Shown here in pieces: positions 50,184-62,696 of a stretch of 64,000 nucleotides of DNA. The DNA lies in contig NC_039516.1 of NCBI RefSeq assembly GCF_003672135.1, positions 3,455,838 to 3,519,837 of the forward strand, in the 5' to 3' direction. Under the pieces are notes generated by a model. The model ran no database searches and was not told the DNA's origin. It saw only the letters and a program-made list of their open reading frames with translations. The DNA comes from Ooceraea biroi (Eukaryota > Arthropoda > Insecta > Hymenoptera > Formicidae). Position 1 is the first letter of the stretch. Each line of letters opens with the position of its first letter. The translations under genes and the position numbers were made by a program.

Positions 50184-53100
50184 ATGTGTGAGCAAACAGA
50201 AATAAACTATCTGGACGGAGATGTGGTCTGGGTTAAACTGGGAGCATGCTGGTGGCCTGGTCAAGTCACCGGTTTGCGCAACTTGCCAGAAGACATCCAG
50301 GCTGAATTTCAAAAGAAACCGTTGATAGCTGCTGTAAAATTTTTTCAGGAGGACACCTAGTAAGCTGTGATAATTTTACTACATAAATTTCTATCCAGCT
50401 CAAAGTACTATCTAGAGCGGCGGTTTACCTAATTTTTTCTTTCAGCGAATTTGTGAAGAACTATCAGCAGATCTATAAGTACACCTGCACGCTTAAAGAT
50501 GAATTCATCAAAAAGGGTTTGGGTAAATACAATTTATTATTTAATTTGAATTTACTAATTTGACAGCCGTCAAATGTGATCTCATAATATTGATTCTTAA
50601 TTTTACTTAATAGATAAATATAGGAGCAAAAGTAAAGACGGCAGCAGTTATATGGACAAATTTCCGGGTGACGTGGAGATGGCAGAGAAGTTAACGGGAG
50701 GAGATCCCGATATATTGGCTCAAGAGAAATTTTCTCCGGAGGAGAAGCCAGATATAGCTGCTTTGTTTGGTGAGAAAAGGATTCCAAAGAAGAAGCGCGA
50801 GGATGGACACAGACGAAGCGATGGTGCAGAGAGCATGAAAAAGATCACGCATCCGCGTTTCTTACGGGAGAGTGATCATGAGGTTCGCATTCGTCAGCAA
50901 CCCGGCAGCTTGCCATCGACTCCGACCAGCACAGGACGTTCTCCAGTATATCGCTGTCACGTCTGCAGTTTCACTTCTACGCGCGTTAACGTAATCATCT
51001 GTCACCAAAAGAGCCATCGCTCTGGTGACACGACACCGTCGAAGGTTAAAACGTACTCTCAGTCGCGCAGCAGAGTTTCTGACACGAGTACACCGAAACG
51101 GAAATATGTGAGGAAAGAGAAAAGCCAATCGAGTAAGAAGAAGAGCGAGAGTGGACTGGAATTGGGTAAACGAAAGCATTTTAAACAGAACGAAAGATCC
51201 GTCAAGAAGAAGAAGACTGATCCGGAACTGCGTGAAAAGCTATTGGCCGACTGGGACGACGAGTCAGATGAGGAAATGAGCGTCAGTGTAACTAATTCTC
51301 TAAATAATGATTTAAGCAGTCCGTCTGTGAAGAATCAATCGAACCTTGATAACAGCAAGGAAGATAAAGAGGAAAATGCTGTAGAGAATAATGAGATTAT
51401 GGCAGAAACAGAGAAATTACTTAAGGAAACCGAAGAGTTATCGTCGATACAGATATTACGGGAGTCATTGGACAATCTTCATTCATTGAAGAACGTACGA
51501 TTGAGCAGTTTTGAGAAGAAATCTGAATCTGAAAAATCTGAGAAAGGCGTCAAGACTGACACTTCCAATGAATCATTCAAGAAGTCGCAGAAGAAGGACA
51601 CTTCAGGTTCAGATAGTGAAACGAAAAACGTCTCTGACAAAGATGACAAGAAATCACGACTATCGTGCTTCGATTTTGACGAAGACGATTTAAGCGAGCC
51701 ATCTATACCGCCCGTGCGAAAAATTCCCAGAGTATTCGGTGAGAAAAATTTGTCCTTGAAGAAGGAGATTATCAAGGAATTTGAGATGAGTCAAGCTTTG
51801 AAAAATGAGATTAAAAAGGAAGCCGAGATAACTAGCAAGATATCCAAACACATGGAGTTAAAAGCCGACGAGATAATGGAAATAATACAAGGTAGCGACC
51901 ATCGACAGGAGAAGAAAGAGATTGGAATGAGCGAAAAGTTGGACAAAAATGTACGAGATAAAACTGAAGCGAAGAAATCCGAAAACAAGGAGGAAAAGCA
52001 AACTGTGCCATCGGAGGGTAATCAGCAGAAGTCCCCTAAAATTAAATCCCCTAGAAGGGAGAGGAAAATCGTAGAGACAGTAAAAGTTGTGAAAGAAGAC
52101 GGCGATAATGATCGTTCTTCAAATAGTAAGATGGATACTGAAAAGAGAACTAAGACTATTGTACCTGATGCATCAGCAAAAAATAAAATCGGAACGGAAG
52201 GAAAAGGCGAAATACTTGCACGTACAAAATCTGATGACAAATTATTTCAACTCGAGAAAATTGATTCAGAGGACGTGATTGCGGAATCTAATGACAACAC
52301 ATCTATGAAAGAAGCCGATGATACCTTGTCGGAACGATTTACCACGGAGACAGAAGACGAGACGGTGTCCGAATCCGCAGAGACCATGCCTGAGCAGAGC
52401 GAAAATTCGGACGTGGATATGTTGGATCAGAGCGGCAATCTTTCGGGAAACCGTGAAGTATTGGTTAAAAGAGGAAGAGGACGTCCACGCAAGAATAAAA
52501 ATATTAGAGCCAGTGTGGACAAAAGCTCGAAAGTGAAAGCTAATAGAGGTAATAAAAGATTACGTGTGTCCGAGAAGATTGAGATCGAACGAAAAACATC
52601 AGATTCCGACACAGATCGATCGTACAGTGGCAGAAGACGCAAACCGAACAAGAAGTACTTGGAATCCGATATATATGTCCCAGATTCAGAGTACAGAGCA
52701 TTTAGAACTGATGAGAGTCAATCTGAGAGCGAGACTAAAGCTTCCGAAAAGACAGCGAGCAAATCCAGAAGAAATAAACGCTTTAAAGGCGTTGAGAACA
52801 AGAGCAGCGAGGTCGTAGCCCAAATGCACGAGCAGGAAATAGAAGTATCCGATCGAACGCCAACTGTGAGCGAGAACAACGTTAACGCATCGTTGATCGA
52901 GGCGAAACATGAAAGTAATGTTTCTAAACAAGAGATATCTTTCGGAGGACTCGAAGAAAAATCTGAAGAGATGAAACGTGATGTATCCGCAAAGTCAACG
53001 AAACCTTTGAACAAAACGAGCATTGGAAAAGTTGATACGGACGTATCTTTGGAAGAAGTGCAAATGTCAGGAGCTAAGAACAAAACAGAGGGAGCAAAAT

Positions 53101-56100
53101 TAGATTTGGCCAAATCTGTAGAGAAACCATCAGAAGTAAAAGAAAAAGAAGATTTATCAAAACAAGATAAAGACATTGAACAAGATCAGAAAAAGCCGCA
53201 TATAGAGCAAATGGCAGACACTGCTGATAAGGTCGAAGCACAACCAGAAATTGCGAAAACTAACGTAGATATGCTGCCGCCAAAAAAGTCTCAAATAAAA
53301 AAATTTGAATTATCGCAAATTGATTTTTTTGACGTGCATGCTAATAAGACGGTGGAAACTGAATCTGAATCTGAACGTAAGATTGCACCCGAATCCAAAA
53401 TTGAGCCTGGACGTGGACGTAAGGTTGGATTTCAGACTGATTTCGAAGAAAAAATAGATGAAGGGAACAAAGGAGAAGTGAAAACGCCAAGTACGATGAC
53501 AGATGAGGTTGAAAAATCTACGACTGATACCGAGAAGCAGAAAAACCTGAAAAGTTTTGAGCTACAGGAAAAACCGGATAAAGTAGATGTAAAAGAACAA
53601 AAGAAGCAATCAGTGGAGAAAATATCGCAAAAAATAGAAAATGAAAAAAATCAGTTGGAATTAAAATCACCAGAAAAGAAAATTGAAATAAAGTCGCCAT
53701 CTAAATCCGACGGCGCACCAAAAAGTCCAACAAAAACGATAGTCGAGCAACAGTTGACGCCCAAAAAGTCTTCTATGCAGACGAGATACAAAGGTAGATT
53801 TACACCGGAGACAGGTAAAGGAAGAAAGGACAGAGATTTATTCACGGAGGAAAAGCCAGCTAATACATTTCAGGAAGCTTTCTTGAAGACTTTACAGATA
53901 GACAAGAAGAAGGTTGTAATCGAGAATGCCGATGGATGCAAAGGAAAAAAGGAGAAGAAAACTAGCAAAAAGAAAACTGAAACTGACATGAGTACTGCCG
54001 CTCAGGATACGAAAATCGATGAACCGAACAAAAATTTGGGAGTTTCTGGAGATGTCCAAATTGAGGGTAACATTCAGAAGATCAGAGATATTCAGGCTGA
54101 AGGAAATACGTCAAATATCTCCGTTGTGAGTAATTTTGAAAATGTCGAAATAGTTGTCGAAGAGAAGATAAAGCACGATATCAAAACTGGAGATAGCATC
54201 TTCGAATCGTCACCCAGCGAATTCGTCATCACTTCTAAGCCGCTCGAGTTAGGAACATCTTCCGAGGATAATTCTACAGTCGATCTAGCAACTAAGTTGG
54301 ATGAAACTCCGAAAACGTCCACGCCTACGGCTTCTCTGTCGACTGAAATCAGCGTACCGGTAAAGAAGCGCGAAATGCCGCGAATAATCGAGAATGTTAC
54401 ATTAACCGAACCGGTGCAAATTCTGAAGACGAAGTTACTTGATAAACTACCGCAGAAAAATACGAAGCACAAGTTGGATCACGCGGACATTGCAAAAGGC
54501 AGTCCCAAAACGAAGATAATGAAGATAGAAACTTTGCCGTCGAACAGCAGAGTGAAAGGTGCGAAATCCAGTCCGGCCAGTCCGCACCTATCCTTGACTA
54601 AGAAGCTTCAGATCTTAAAAACAGAGGAAGCGGATGCGCTTGCTTCAGCGAATACAGAGAAAATTACACCCACGAAACAGACTATCGTGGCCACACCGAT
54701 AACGGAGAAATTCATACAACAGAGCTCTCAGAGCCTCGCAGATATAGAACTGGACATCAACTCGATGCCGTTCGTTCTCAGTGAGGACGTGCTGACACCG
54801 GAGAGCATCGAGCAAATGCCCGTTGTCATATCTTCTATCATTCCAGCATCCAGCTCGATTCCAGCCACGCTTTCGTTTACTCCAACCACGCAAATAGTCT
54901 CGCCAACTAAGACTCAATTCAAGATCACGAGCGAGACTGCCGTCGCGACTGAGACATCGCCAGCGAAGAAGAAAAGTGGCGTGCCGGCGATACTGAAGAA
55001 TAAGAGTAAAGCAAGACCAACGATCACGAGCGTCAAGACGCTAGTACCGCCGCTTACTGGTGGCGTTAAGGGCTTGAAATTCCAGAGCACTCAACCGGTC
55101 AGTAAGACGCCACCTCTCTTGACGCAGAAGAGTGCCACCCCGGGCAAGTACGTCGTCGTACAGACGGCAGACGGTCAGCAGTTACGTTACAGCGTCCAGG
55201 GCAAGTCGGGTACTCAACAGAAGATCGCCATCTCGACCGGCAAAACAGCCGGCAACGCGCAAGTAATCCAGCAAGGTGGTAAGGTCGTCATACTAACGTC
55301 AGGACAGTCGTGTCAGACAAAGATGGTGCCATTAAACATTTCTAAAACATTGAGCGGTAAGGTGCAGAGGATTGTGACGAGCAAGGGCCAGTTACTGTGT
55401 CCGATCAGTCCGCAGGGTGGAATAATCACTTCAAAAATTATTGCACCTAAAGCCGACACTGCTGTCGCAGCCGCTGCTGCGGCTGCTGGCTCGCCCACGA
55501 CTTCCAAACTAGCCACGAGTGGTCACAAAATCATTAATACGCAGGGAATAATCACGTCAAAGGGTGTGCTTACGCCGATTCCAGGTACTATCGCGAAAAC
55601 GGCGTTATTAGGCACACTCTCCCAGGGGATCCTCACAAAAGACGGCATCTATACTCCGATCAGCGCCTCGGCCTTGAGCGGGAAGATCATCGGCTCGAAA
55701 ACTCTGGTCACTAAAAGCGGTACGACTCTCTTATCTCCGCAAGCTCAAAATCTAGGTGGTACAAAAGCGATCCTGACTCCAGTATCTCAAGCTATCACTG
55801 GCAAGACTATATTGGGCACGCAAGCTATCGTCAGCAGTAAGGGTACTATTCTGACGCCAATAACCGGGCAACAAGTGAAGGCAATCGCCGCCAAGAGTCC
55901 AGTTAAAGGTAGCAAAGTGCAATATCAACAGGTGCAGCAGAAAGTGCAGTTGCCGATATTGCAGAAGTCACCGAAGGTGCCAATATCAGTTGCGAGCTCG
56001 CAGGCGAGAGTGCCCGCGAAATCGCCGAGCGGCACGCTGATTCTACAGAATACCACTGCTACTGGTGGTACTGTCGTGACGCAGAAGGGCATGCATGGTA

Positions 56101-59100
56101 AGAAGATTATCAAGCAGGTAGTACAATCGGGTGCCGCCATTCAAGGCATCGCTTCGCCGAGTGGTACGCAACAGACAATGACAGTGGTGCAGCAAGTGCA
56201 GCAGATGCAACCAAAAGCTAAAACTGCAACCGTGCAGAAAGTCATTATTCCTAGGACTGGCAGCCGCCAGACGAAGGCTCAGCAGAAGATCCTGGTCCAG
56301 AAAGTGCAGGAGCCGGCGGTATCGACGGTACAAGGTATCCACACGAAGCAGACGATCGTCGCCACCACCGCCAATGTGCCAATTGCCGCCAAGACGGCCG
56401 TACATTCGAAACAAGTAGCTACCCCCGTGACTCCAAAGTCTTCCGCGAAGTCTTCGGGCAAGACCGGTCAGATACAGAACACCTTGCTGAACGTCGCTCT
56501 GAATTCGATAAGCACCGCCACGACAAGCGGCAATATTGTTACAACCGTGGCTCTACCTCCGTTAGAACCGATCGACGCGGAGAAGAAGAAGAAGAAGACG
56601 GACGTCCAAGTTACAGATACCGTTCCAAAGGAGCAAGGTAAAACTGAGAAATTTCAAGCTGCTGAAAAGAGCAACGATGCTGAAAAGACGGCGGAGGAGC
56701 CGAAAATAGCGGCGCAGCCACAAATTATGGCCCTGCCGACGGAAAGCAGTGATGGCACGCAGACCTACGTGCTAGTAACGATCGACGAACAAGGACAGAT
56801 ACAGCCGCTCGATAATAACGCTCTTATGTCGTTGGAAGGAACCACACAGAACCCAGACGGCACGAGAACCCTGTATATAGATCCTAGTTCCTTGGGTGAG
56901 GCCGGAACCTTGGATAATATCGTTCTCCAGTTCGATAACGGTATCTTGCCGGGCATACAGACCAACGTGACAGAAGCTAGTCAAACGACGATAACTGAGA
57001 GTTTCCCCGCCTCCGAGGTGATACAGACGTCCAATCAAGACATACTAGCGGCCGCTCTCGCCAACACGGACTTCCAACAGGAGATCAATCTGCCGGAGAA
57101 TCAAACGGGTAGCGTCATGACACAAACCGGCCTGACGCAGACGAGTCTCATCAATCAGACGATTCTGCAATCGACCATTATACCACCTACGGAACCGATA
57201 TCATCGCCGTCGGTCCTCGAAACTTCGCTGACCCTAAATCAGCCAATTATGACGCCGCTTGAAGTGCCGAGCAATCTTCCGATTCAGTCAGCAGACTCGA
57301 CTCCGACCTCGGTGGTGTCCACTATTCCATCCTCTCTCGAGCTACCAATCACCATTACGAATCCCAACATCTCCTACATATCTACCGCTGGCGAGACGCA
57401 GATTCAGATACCTGGCAACTCGATGCCGGATATTGGCGAGATTATCGAGAGTCCAGCAACGGCCACTGCGACAGCGACAGCCGTGGTTGCGGCGATTGCG
57501 AGCGGGGAGATTGATCGCGCAGAGATTCCCGTGAGTACTCAGTACTTGGTGATTCCTAATCTGGACAATATCGCGGCCGCGGAGGACGCCCGAAACGTGC
57601 CGAACGCTGAAGCCTCGTACACGGTCACTATGCCAAATAGCATTGTCCTAGAGAGTTCGCAGCAGGTGCAGACCACTCCATCGATGCCGATCATCGACGA
57701 CACGTACGCGGATAATTCGCAGTTTACCACAACGATTGTTGCTGCCGAGCAAACGTTCGCGGATGTCCCGGTATCGGAGATGCTGGTTTCTAAAGCGGTC
57801 TCCGTGGAGAATGTGCAATCGCAAGACGTCACGGTGACATCGGAAATGATCGTCTCCTCGCGTCAAGTCCCAGTGGCCTCCCCGCAGAAGGTGCAGACTA
57901 TATCGACTGATGAATCTACAATCCTGGACGAAGAGCGCGTCGCAACGACGCAAGAGGTCTATTCTTCGCAGGAAGTTCCTATCACGTCCGAAGAACTGAT
58001 CTCCTCGCAGTCGGTCAAAGAAGTTTCGAGCGCGATGGAAGTCACTCGGGAAAAGTCACTCGAGGATGACTGCAAAAAGAACGACACACCAACAATGACT
58101 GGTTTACCGATGATAGACGATACCACTTTAGTCACGTCTGAATCTAATTCTAGGGTGGAGTCCATGGAGCAAGCCAGCTTTGAGGTGACCGATTCGAGCG
58201 AGCCCAAAGCAGCCGAATCGCACCAGGTGGACACGATCGACAAACTGAAGCAGTTATCGTTCGCCGAAGGGTCTAGCAGTAAAATTAACTTGGCGGATCA
58301 GCAAATAGCCGGCACATCGAACCAGGCGGATGTACAAGTGCCGCAGCCAGTCGAGTCACTGAACTCCTCGCGCGATGCAGCTATGGAGGTGGACGAGGCG
58401 CCAGAATCCGAGTTGTACGCCGGCAGCACGACTGGCAAGCATGATTCGAGGCACGAGGATTGTCAGAGGGACGAGCCATCCTCGCAGGAGGAATCGGACA
58501 GGCGTCGCCTGCGCCAGAGCATGGAGCTGCGTTTCGAGGAGGAAGAGGAGGCGAGGAACGCGGATGCTAGTCAAGAGACGCCGTCGCAATCTCGCTACGA
58601 GCAGTTTATCGTATCCATCAGCACCAACGTCGTGGATTTACCTAGTCAATCCGCTGCTAAGTTGGAGAGTTCGTCTGGTGAAGCGACGCAATCGGTGACA
58701 TACGAGCCGATGGAGACGGACGAAGAGGCCGCCGTGACTGAACCGCCGACTCAATCCTTCGAGCACTCGAAGATCAACGAGGCGTCGCAGTCATACGAGG
58801 CTTCCGCGGAGGCCAATGTAAACGCACCGACGCAGTCATTTAACGAGATCGTGCAGAGGACGGCGGACGAACCGAGCGCCGACGAGGCGATCGATGATCA
58901 GAGCTTTCCCACACAGAGTTATGAAGTGGACAAGGGAGAGGGCATGACGGAAAATCTGGAGACTGACGCTGAGATTAGCCAAGAGGGCAATATACCGTCA
59001 CAGTCAAACGATATCGGCGCTGATGGAATCGGCACGTCGTCCGTATCGACGAATAATTCCGGATTGAACGAGGACGAGACGGCGAGCTCGTCGTACGTGC

Positions 59101-59981
59101 CGGAGACGCCCGAAAACCAAGAACGTGACCAGGATCAGGAGAGCGCGATAAGTACCTCGTCGTACGAGATACCGCCGTGCGAGGAGCTAAACATCGCCTC
59201 GTCCAGTGTGATACCCGACACGTCGGTGAGCGCGGATGAGCGCATCCACGATAACGGCGTGCCCGAGATCCCGACTTCCTCGTCGTACAACCTGAATCCC
59301 GACATCACGTCGACCCACCACGTGGACTCGGCACCCAGTTCCAGCTACGAGGATCAGGTAATAGTCGAGCAGAATGTGTCGACGTCGTACGAGGTGCCGA
59401 TACCATCGATGCCCGGCCTGGAGGAGACCTGCTCGCAGAACTTTGTCACAGAGAGCACCGATCATCACAGGAACGAGCCGTCCAGCTATTATGCCAGCCA
59501 TCACCAGGAAGTGACAGCTAGTTACTATGAGTCTGTGGACCAGGACTCGGCGAACTCCCGGCTGGAGGAAGACCCGCACGAGGAACACGTTACGCCCGGT
59601 GGTTACTACGAGGGCAATCCGCAGGAGGTGAGTCAAAGCTATTTCGCGCCAGCCGAGGAGACGCCCAATTACACCAGCCACGGCATCTCGCCCAGCTACT
59701 ATGACCCGAGTAGGCCTGAGAGCGAGGCGAGCCAAAGCTATTACTCCGCGGAGGATCTGGACGGCAAAACGGAGGAGCAGTCGTCTTCGTCGCCGAACAT
59801 CGAGGCGTCGCAGAGTTTCTACCAGGAGAGATCGGGCGAACTGAGACTGAGGCAGCAGGGTGAGGCGACTCCGACCTACACCGAGGGATATCCGGTGGAC
59901 TACACGTTGGAGAACTCGCCGATTGAGAGGCACGACCTCGTGGAGAGTTCCGTGCCAGCCACCAGGCCTATGGACAGGTAA
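50184..59981 (+). CDS. Giant PWWP-domain / C2H2 zinc-finger / AT-hook nuclear protein, 3,206 aa
   Basis: Exons: 50184-50359, 50446-50522, 50614-59981; phases join to 9,621 nt. The PWWP domain starts at residue 6 (INYLDGDVVWVKLGACWWPG) and runs to about residue 84 (DTYEFVKNYQQIYKYTC). Such domains read methylated histone lysine with DNA, so the protein is probably a chromatin reader. One classical C2H2 finger follows (YRCHVCSFTS ... CHQKSH, Cys199, Cys202, His215, His219). Residues to about 1,500 are Lys/Glu/Ser-rich and disordered, with an AT-hook (KRGRGRPRKNKN) near 704. Residues about 1,570-1,950 are Thr/Gly/Gln-rich with repeated TSKG..LTPI-type units and an Ala run. The acidic C-terminus has about fifteen S-x-S-Y/F repeats. 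About 97% lies in one exon. I cannot name an orthologue; the gene may be insect-restricted outside PWWP. Antisense frames here are composition shadows. Confidence 0.88.
55360..55880 (+). repeat. Coding repeats of TSKG / LTPI type
   Basis: Translated, this region alternates units such as IVTSKGQLLCPISPQGGIIT, IITSKGVLTPIPGTIAK, ILTKDGIYTPISASAL, AILTPVSQAITGK and IVSSKGTILTPITGQ. These share (I/V)-x-(S/T)-K-(G/D)-x-x-(L/Y)-(T/C)-P-(I/V). It looks like an ancient internal duplication series. Confidence 0.6.
58740..59830 (+). repeat. Coding array of S-x-S-Y/F motifs
   Basis: About fifteen short motifs, including TQSFE, SQSYE, TQSYE, SSSYV, SSSYN, STSYE, SSYYA, ASYYE, SQSYF, SPSYY, SQSYY and SQSFY, occur every 15-40 residues. 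They sit in an acidic, disordered C-terminal tail. The motif drifts from (S/T)QS(F/Y)E in the first half to SYY in the second. Confidence 0.75.
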
Positions 59982-61138
59982 TATACTGCGGGGGATAGAG
60001 ACGTCGACAAGAGTCCTCTCTCGAAATAGGCTACTGGGCTACGTTGCCTGCAAGCATAACGAACTTTCGAGTCTATTTTCAAAACTGTAAATATAATATT
60101 AAGATAATTGTAATGTTAAAGTAAGCGTTTAGATTCTAAGATGAAATCTAGCGTCTAGTTTTACTGTTAGCCTCCTACGTATATAAACGCATGCGTGTGC
60201 ATGTCCATACATACTAAGATAAAATGAAAACAAGGAAAACCCGAATGTGTAATCCGTTCTTAGATCCGATACGTGACACATTACTCGAAGGGATTATGTA
60301 GTTCTATTATATTGTGCCGTTACGATTCTGATTTTCTGACCGTCGTCTGTGTTTGATATATCGTGAGAAAGATGAAAATGTCTATACAATTGCTAGAATA
60401 TGTCTATTTATATATAAAGAGTGCATCATAATTATCCTTACTTTGGAATATTACCAAGATTTACATCGCGCGGACAGTTTTCAATTTCCGTCGATATTTC
60501 TGTGTATCCGGAGCAATGGTGAGAGTCGGAAGTAGTAATTGTTGACAAAAGATTTCTTTTTCAGCAAAATGTTTAAAATGATGAACGATCAAATATTTGT
60601 CCGTAAAAAGGAAGAGATCGATGGATCCAGCATTTCACCGCTGTTCCGTAACGTTGAGCGTAAACTCGTTTGTTCGTTTATAATAGTTTTAAAAGATAAG
60701 AGCTCATGTGATTGTATAAAGCAGGACAGAGCCATGGCAAAACCTAGCTGGTACTTCTGGATCAATTTGATCTGAGCGTTACCGTAACTGGTAATATTCT
60801 CGCTTGTTTTGCGTCCTTTCGCTACTCTGCTACCGGCCGCAGTTCGCCAGGCCTTTGCTACGGCCCCGAAATGAACAGCACAATATTTCTGATCATGGTA
60901 ATGTGCGCCCTACAAATTCGACGAAAAACGCGAAGAACGTGGGCCCCCGCCTCGGCTTATGATTCGAAGACTTAATTTTCGCTGACAAGTTGTATTCGTA
61001 CCTCGGTTTGCTCAATGTGAACACGGTGATTTTTAAACTACTTACTGCGCGGATTGTGACATGGGATGCGAGGCTCTGAGCGAAACGAGGATCGTGCTTT
61101 ATTAGAATTTACAATTTTAGTTTTTAGAGCCAAAAGTT

Positions 61139-61164
61139 AATAAACGATATATATGGAAAATAAA
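61139..61164 (+). terminator. Two candidate poly(A) signals of the PWWP gene
   Basis: Two AATAAA hexamers 20 bases apart, about 1.16 kb after the stop codon. Confidence 0.4.
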
Positions 61165-61903
61165 GATGCTTATTATTTCACTTATATAATGTGTATCTTA
61201 TATGTTAGTGCGATCAATTGATGTAAAAAAAGTGCAGCGCAAGCAAGAAATTTTGTTAGAAAATCTGTCCTACTTGAGATATGGCTAAATTAATCGGGGA
61301 AACCGATGGTTTCTAAATACATGCACATATACATACGTACACAACTGCGGTTTATTATTGTCAGAGAGTATACTTTTAGCTTTTAACGACGTAACGTAAC
61401 ATGAGAAACCTATAATCGTGACAGTACGTCGGAAGTGATTCTCGAGAGGATTTTTATTGTGCAATTCTCAAACAAGACAGATTTGCCAGAATTTCGTAAA
61501 AAAGAAATATTATATTCTTTATAGTCTCATGTTATATCAAAAATAAATCTATGTTTTTATTTCTTGTGGCGTTTTTGATTGTAGTCATACGTGTACATAT
61601 TTACGTCGATGTTAGAGAGAAACTAGGAAAGATGTGGATTATCATATTGTCGCACTAGATAACGCAAGTAAATATAACGATACACAAATGAATATAATAT
61701 TGTAGGGTATAAGAGAAGAGCCTGAGAAATCTTTAAGGACGGACTGAATTGTTAATGTTCTGTAATTATATATATACCCTGAACTCTTTTATATATACAT
61801 ATGATATATATTTGATATATATACATATATCTTCTACTCTCTTTAAAGAGTTATATAAAAAATCGTGTATCTATAGATATAACTGTGTAATACTATTAAA
61901 ATG

Positions 61904-61940
61904 GGAAGAGAGAGAGGGAGAGAGAGAGAGAGAGAGAGAA
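61904..61940. repeat. GA microsatellite
   Basis: A GA-dinucleotide run with single GGG interruptions in the spacer between the convergent genes. Confidence 0.75.
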
Positions 61941-62696
61941 ATATAGCTAAATTTTCTATTAAAAAGAATCTTTGATACAGTCGTAAGGAGAGATATGTGT
62001 ACTTGCTCTGATAAGTTTTTTGAATTTATGAATGATATAAAAGTGATAAATGAAGAGTGAAATAGCACTCTTCTGCGTTTCATATATCGATAACTTGATA
62101 TTTTCAACACTAACTACAGTACTGTCTACATTTATTTCTATTGTGTGCACCACATACACGATTGTAATTAAAAATAAAATAAATATATGAGTATTTACAT
62201 AACAATTACACGTACAATGCAGATATTTTGTTGTCTCTCTATCATTAATATCCTATAACGATATAGAGTTTATTGTGATAAAAAAAATAGCATTTTTTAA
62301 CAATTCTTAAAGGATTTTATTAACTTACCAAATGGAATAATTTATTAATATTATTCAAAATTACTGCTATTCAGGAAAGTTCGCGGTGCTTGAAAAATTT
62401 ACTGTACGCTAAATATCGCGATTAAAGTAAGAGCTGAAACGGCAAACGTAAATAGTAATGAAAGACGTTGCAGTTATGAGGAAAAGGTAGAGTAGCAGTA
62501 CGTCGATACGTCAGGCACAAAACTTATAATTCTTATCAAAGATGTATTAGCTAAAATACTCCCAAAATACAATAAATTAATATGTTACAGACATACGTGG
62601 TCGTCCTATATACAATGTAACAATAATCTCCGCGTTTATAGAAAGGAACACAGTTTGCGCCACTTCGCTGTACATTTCGTTCTTCCCGTCCTTTTA

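Larger units (their letters stand above)
59982..62696. other. 3' UTRs of the convergent PWWP and PI3K genes
   Basis: AT-rich sequence without a supported gene. On the plus strand AATAAA occurs at 61139-61144 and 61159-61164. On the minus strand AATAAA occurs opposite 62341-62346 and 62131-62136. Frames at 60,353-60,775 are short and resemble nothing. Confidence 0.5.

Noticed and set aside
59187..59933. 248-codon minus-strand frame opposite the end of the PWWP gene
   Set aside because: Arg/Leu-rich shadow of the sense repeats; the plus strand has clear coding continuity over 9.4 kb.
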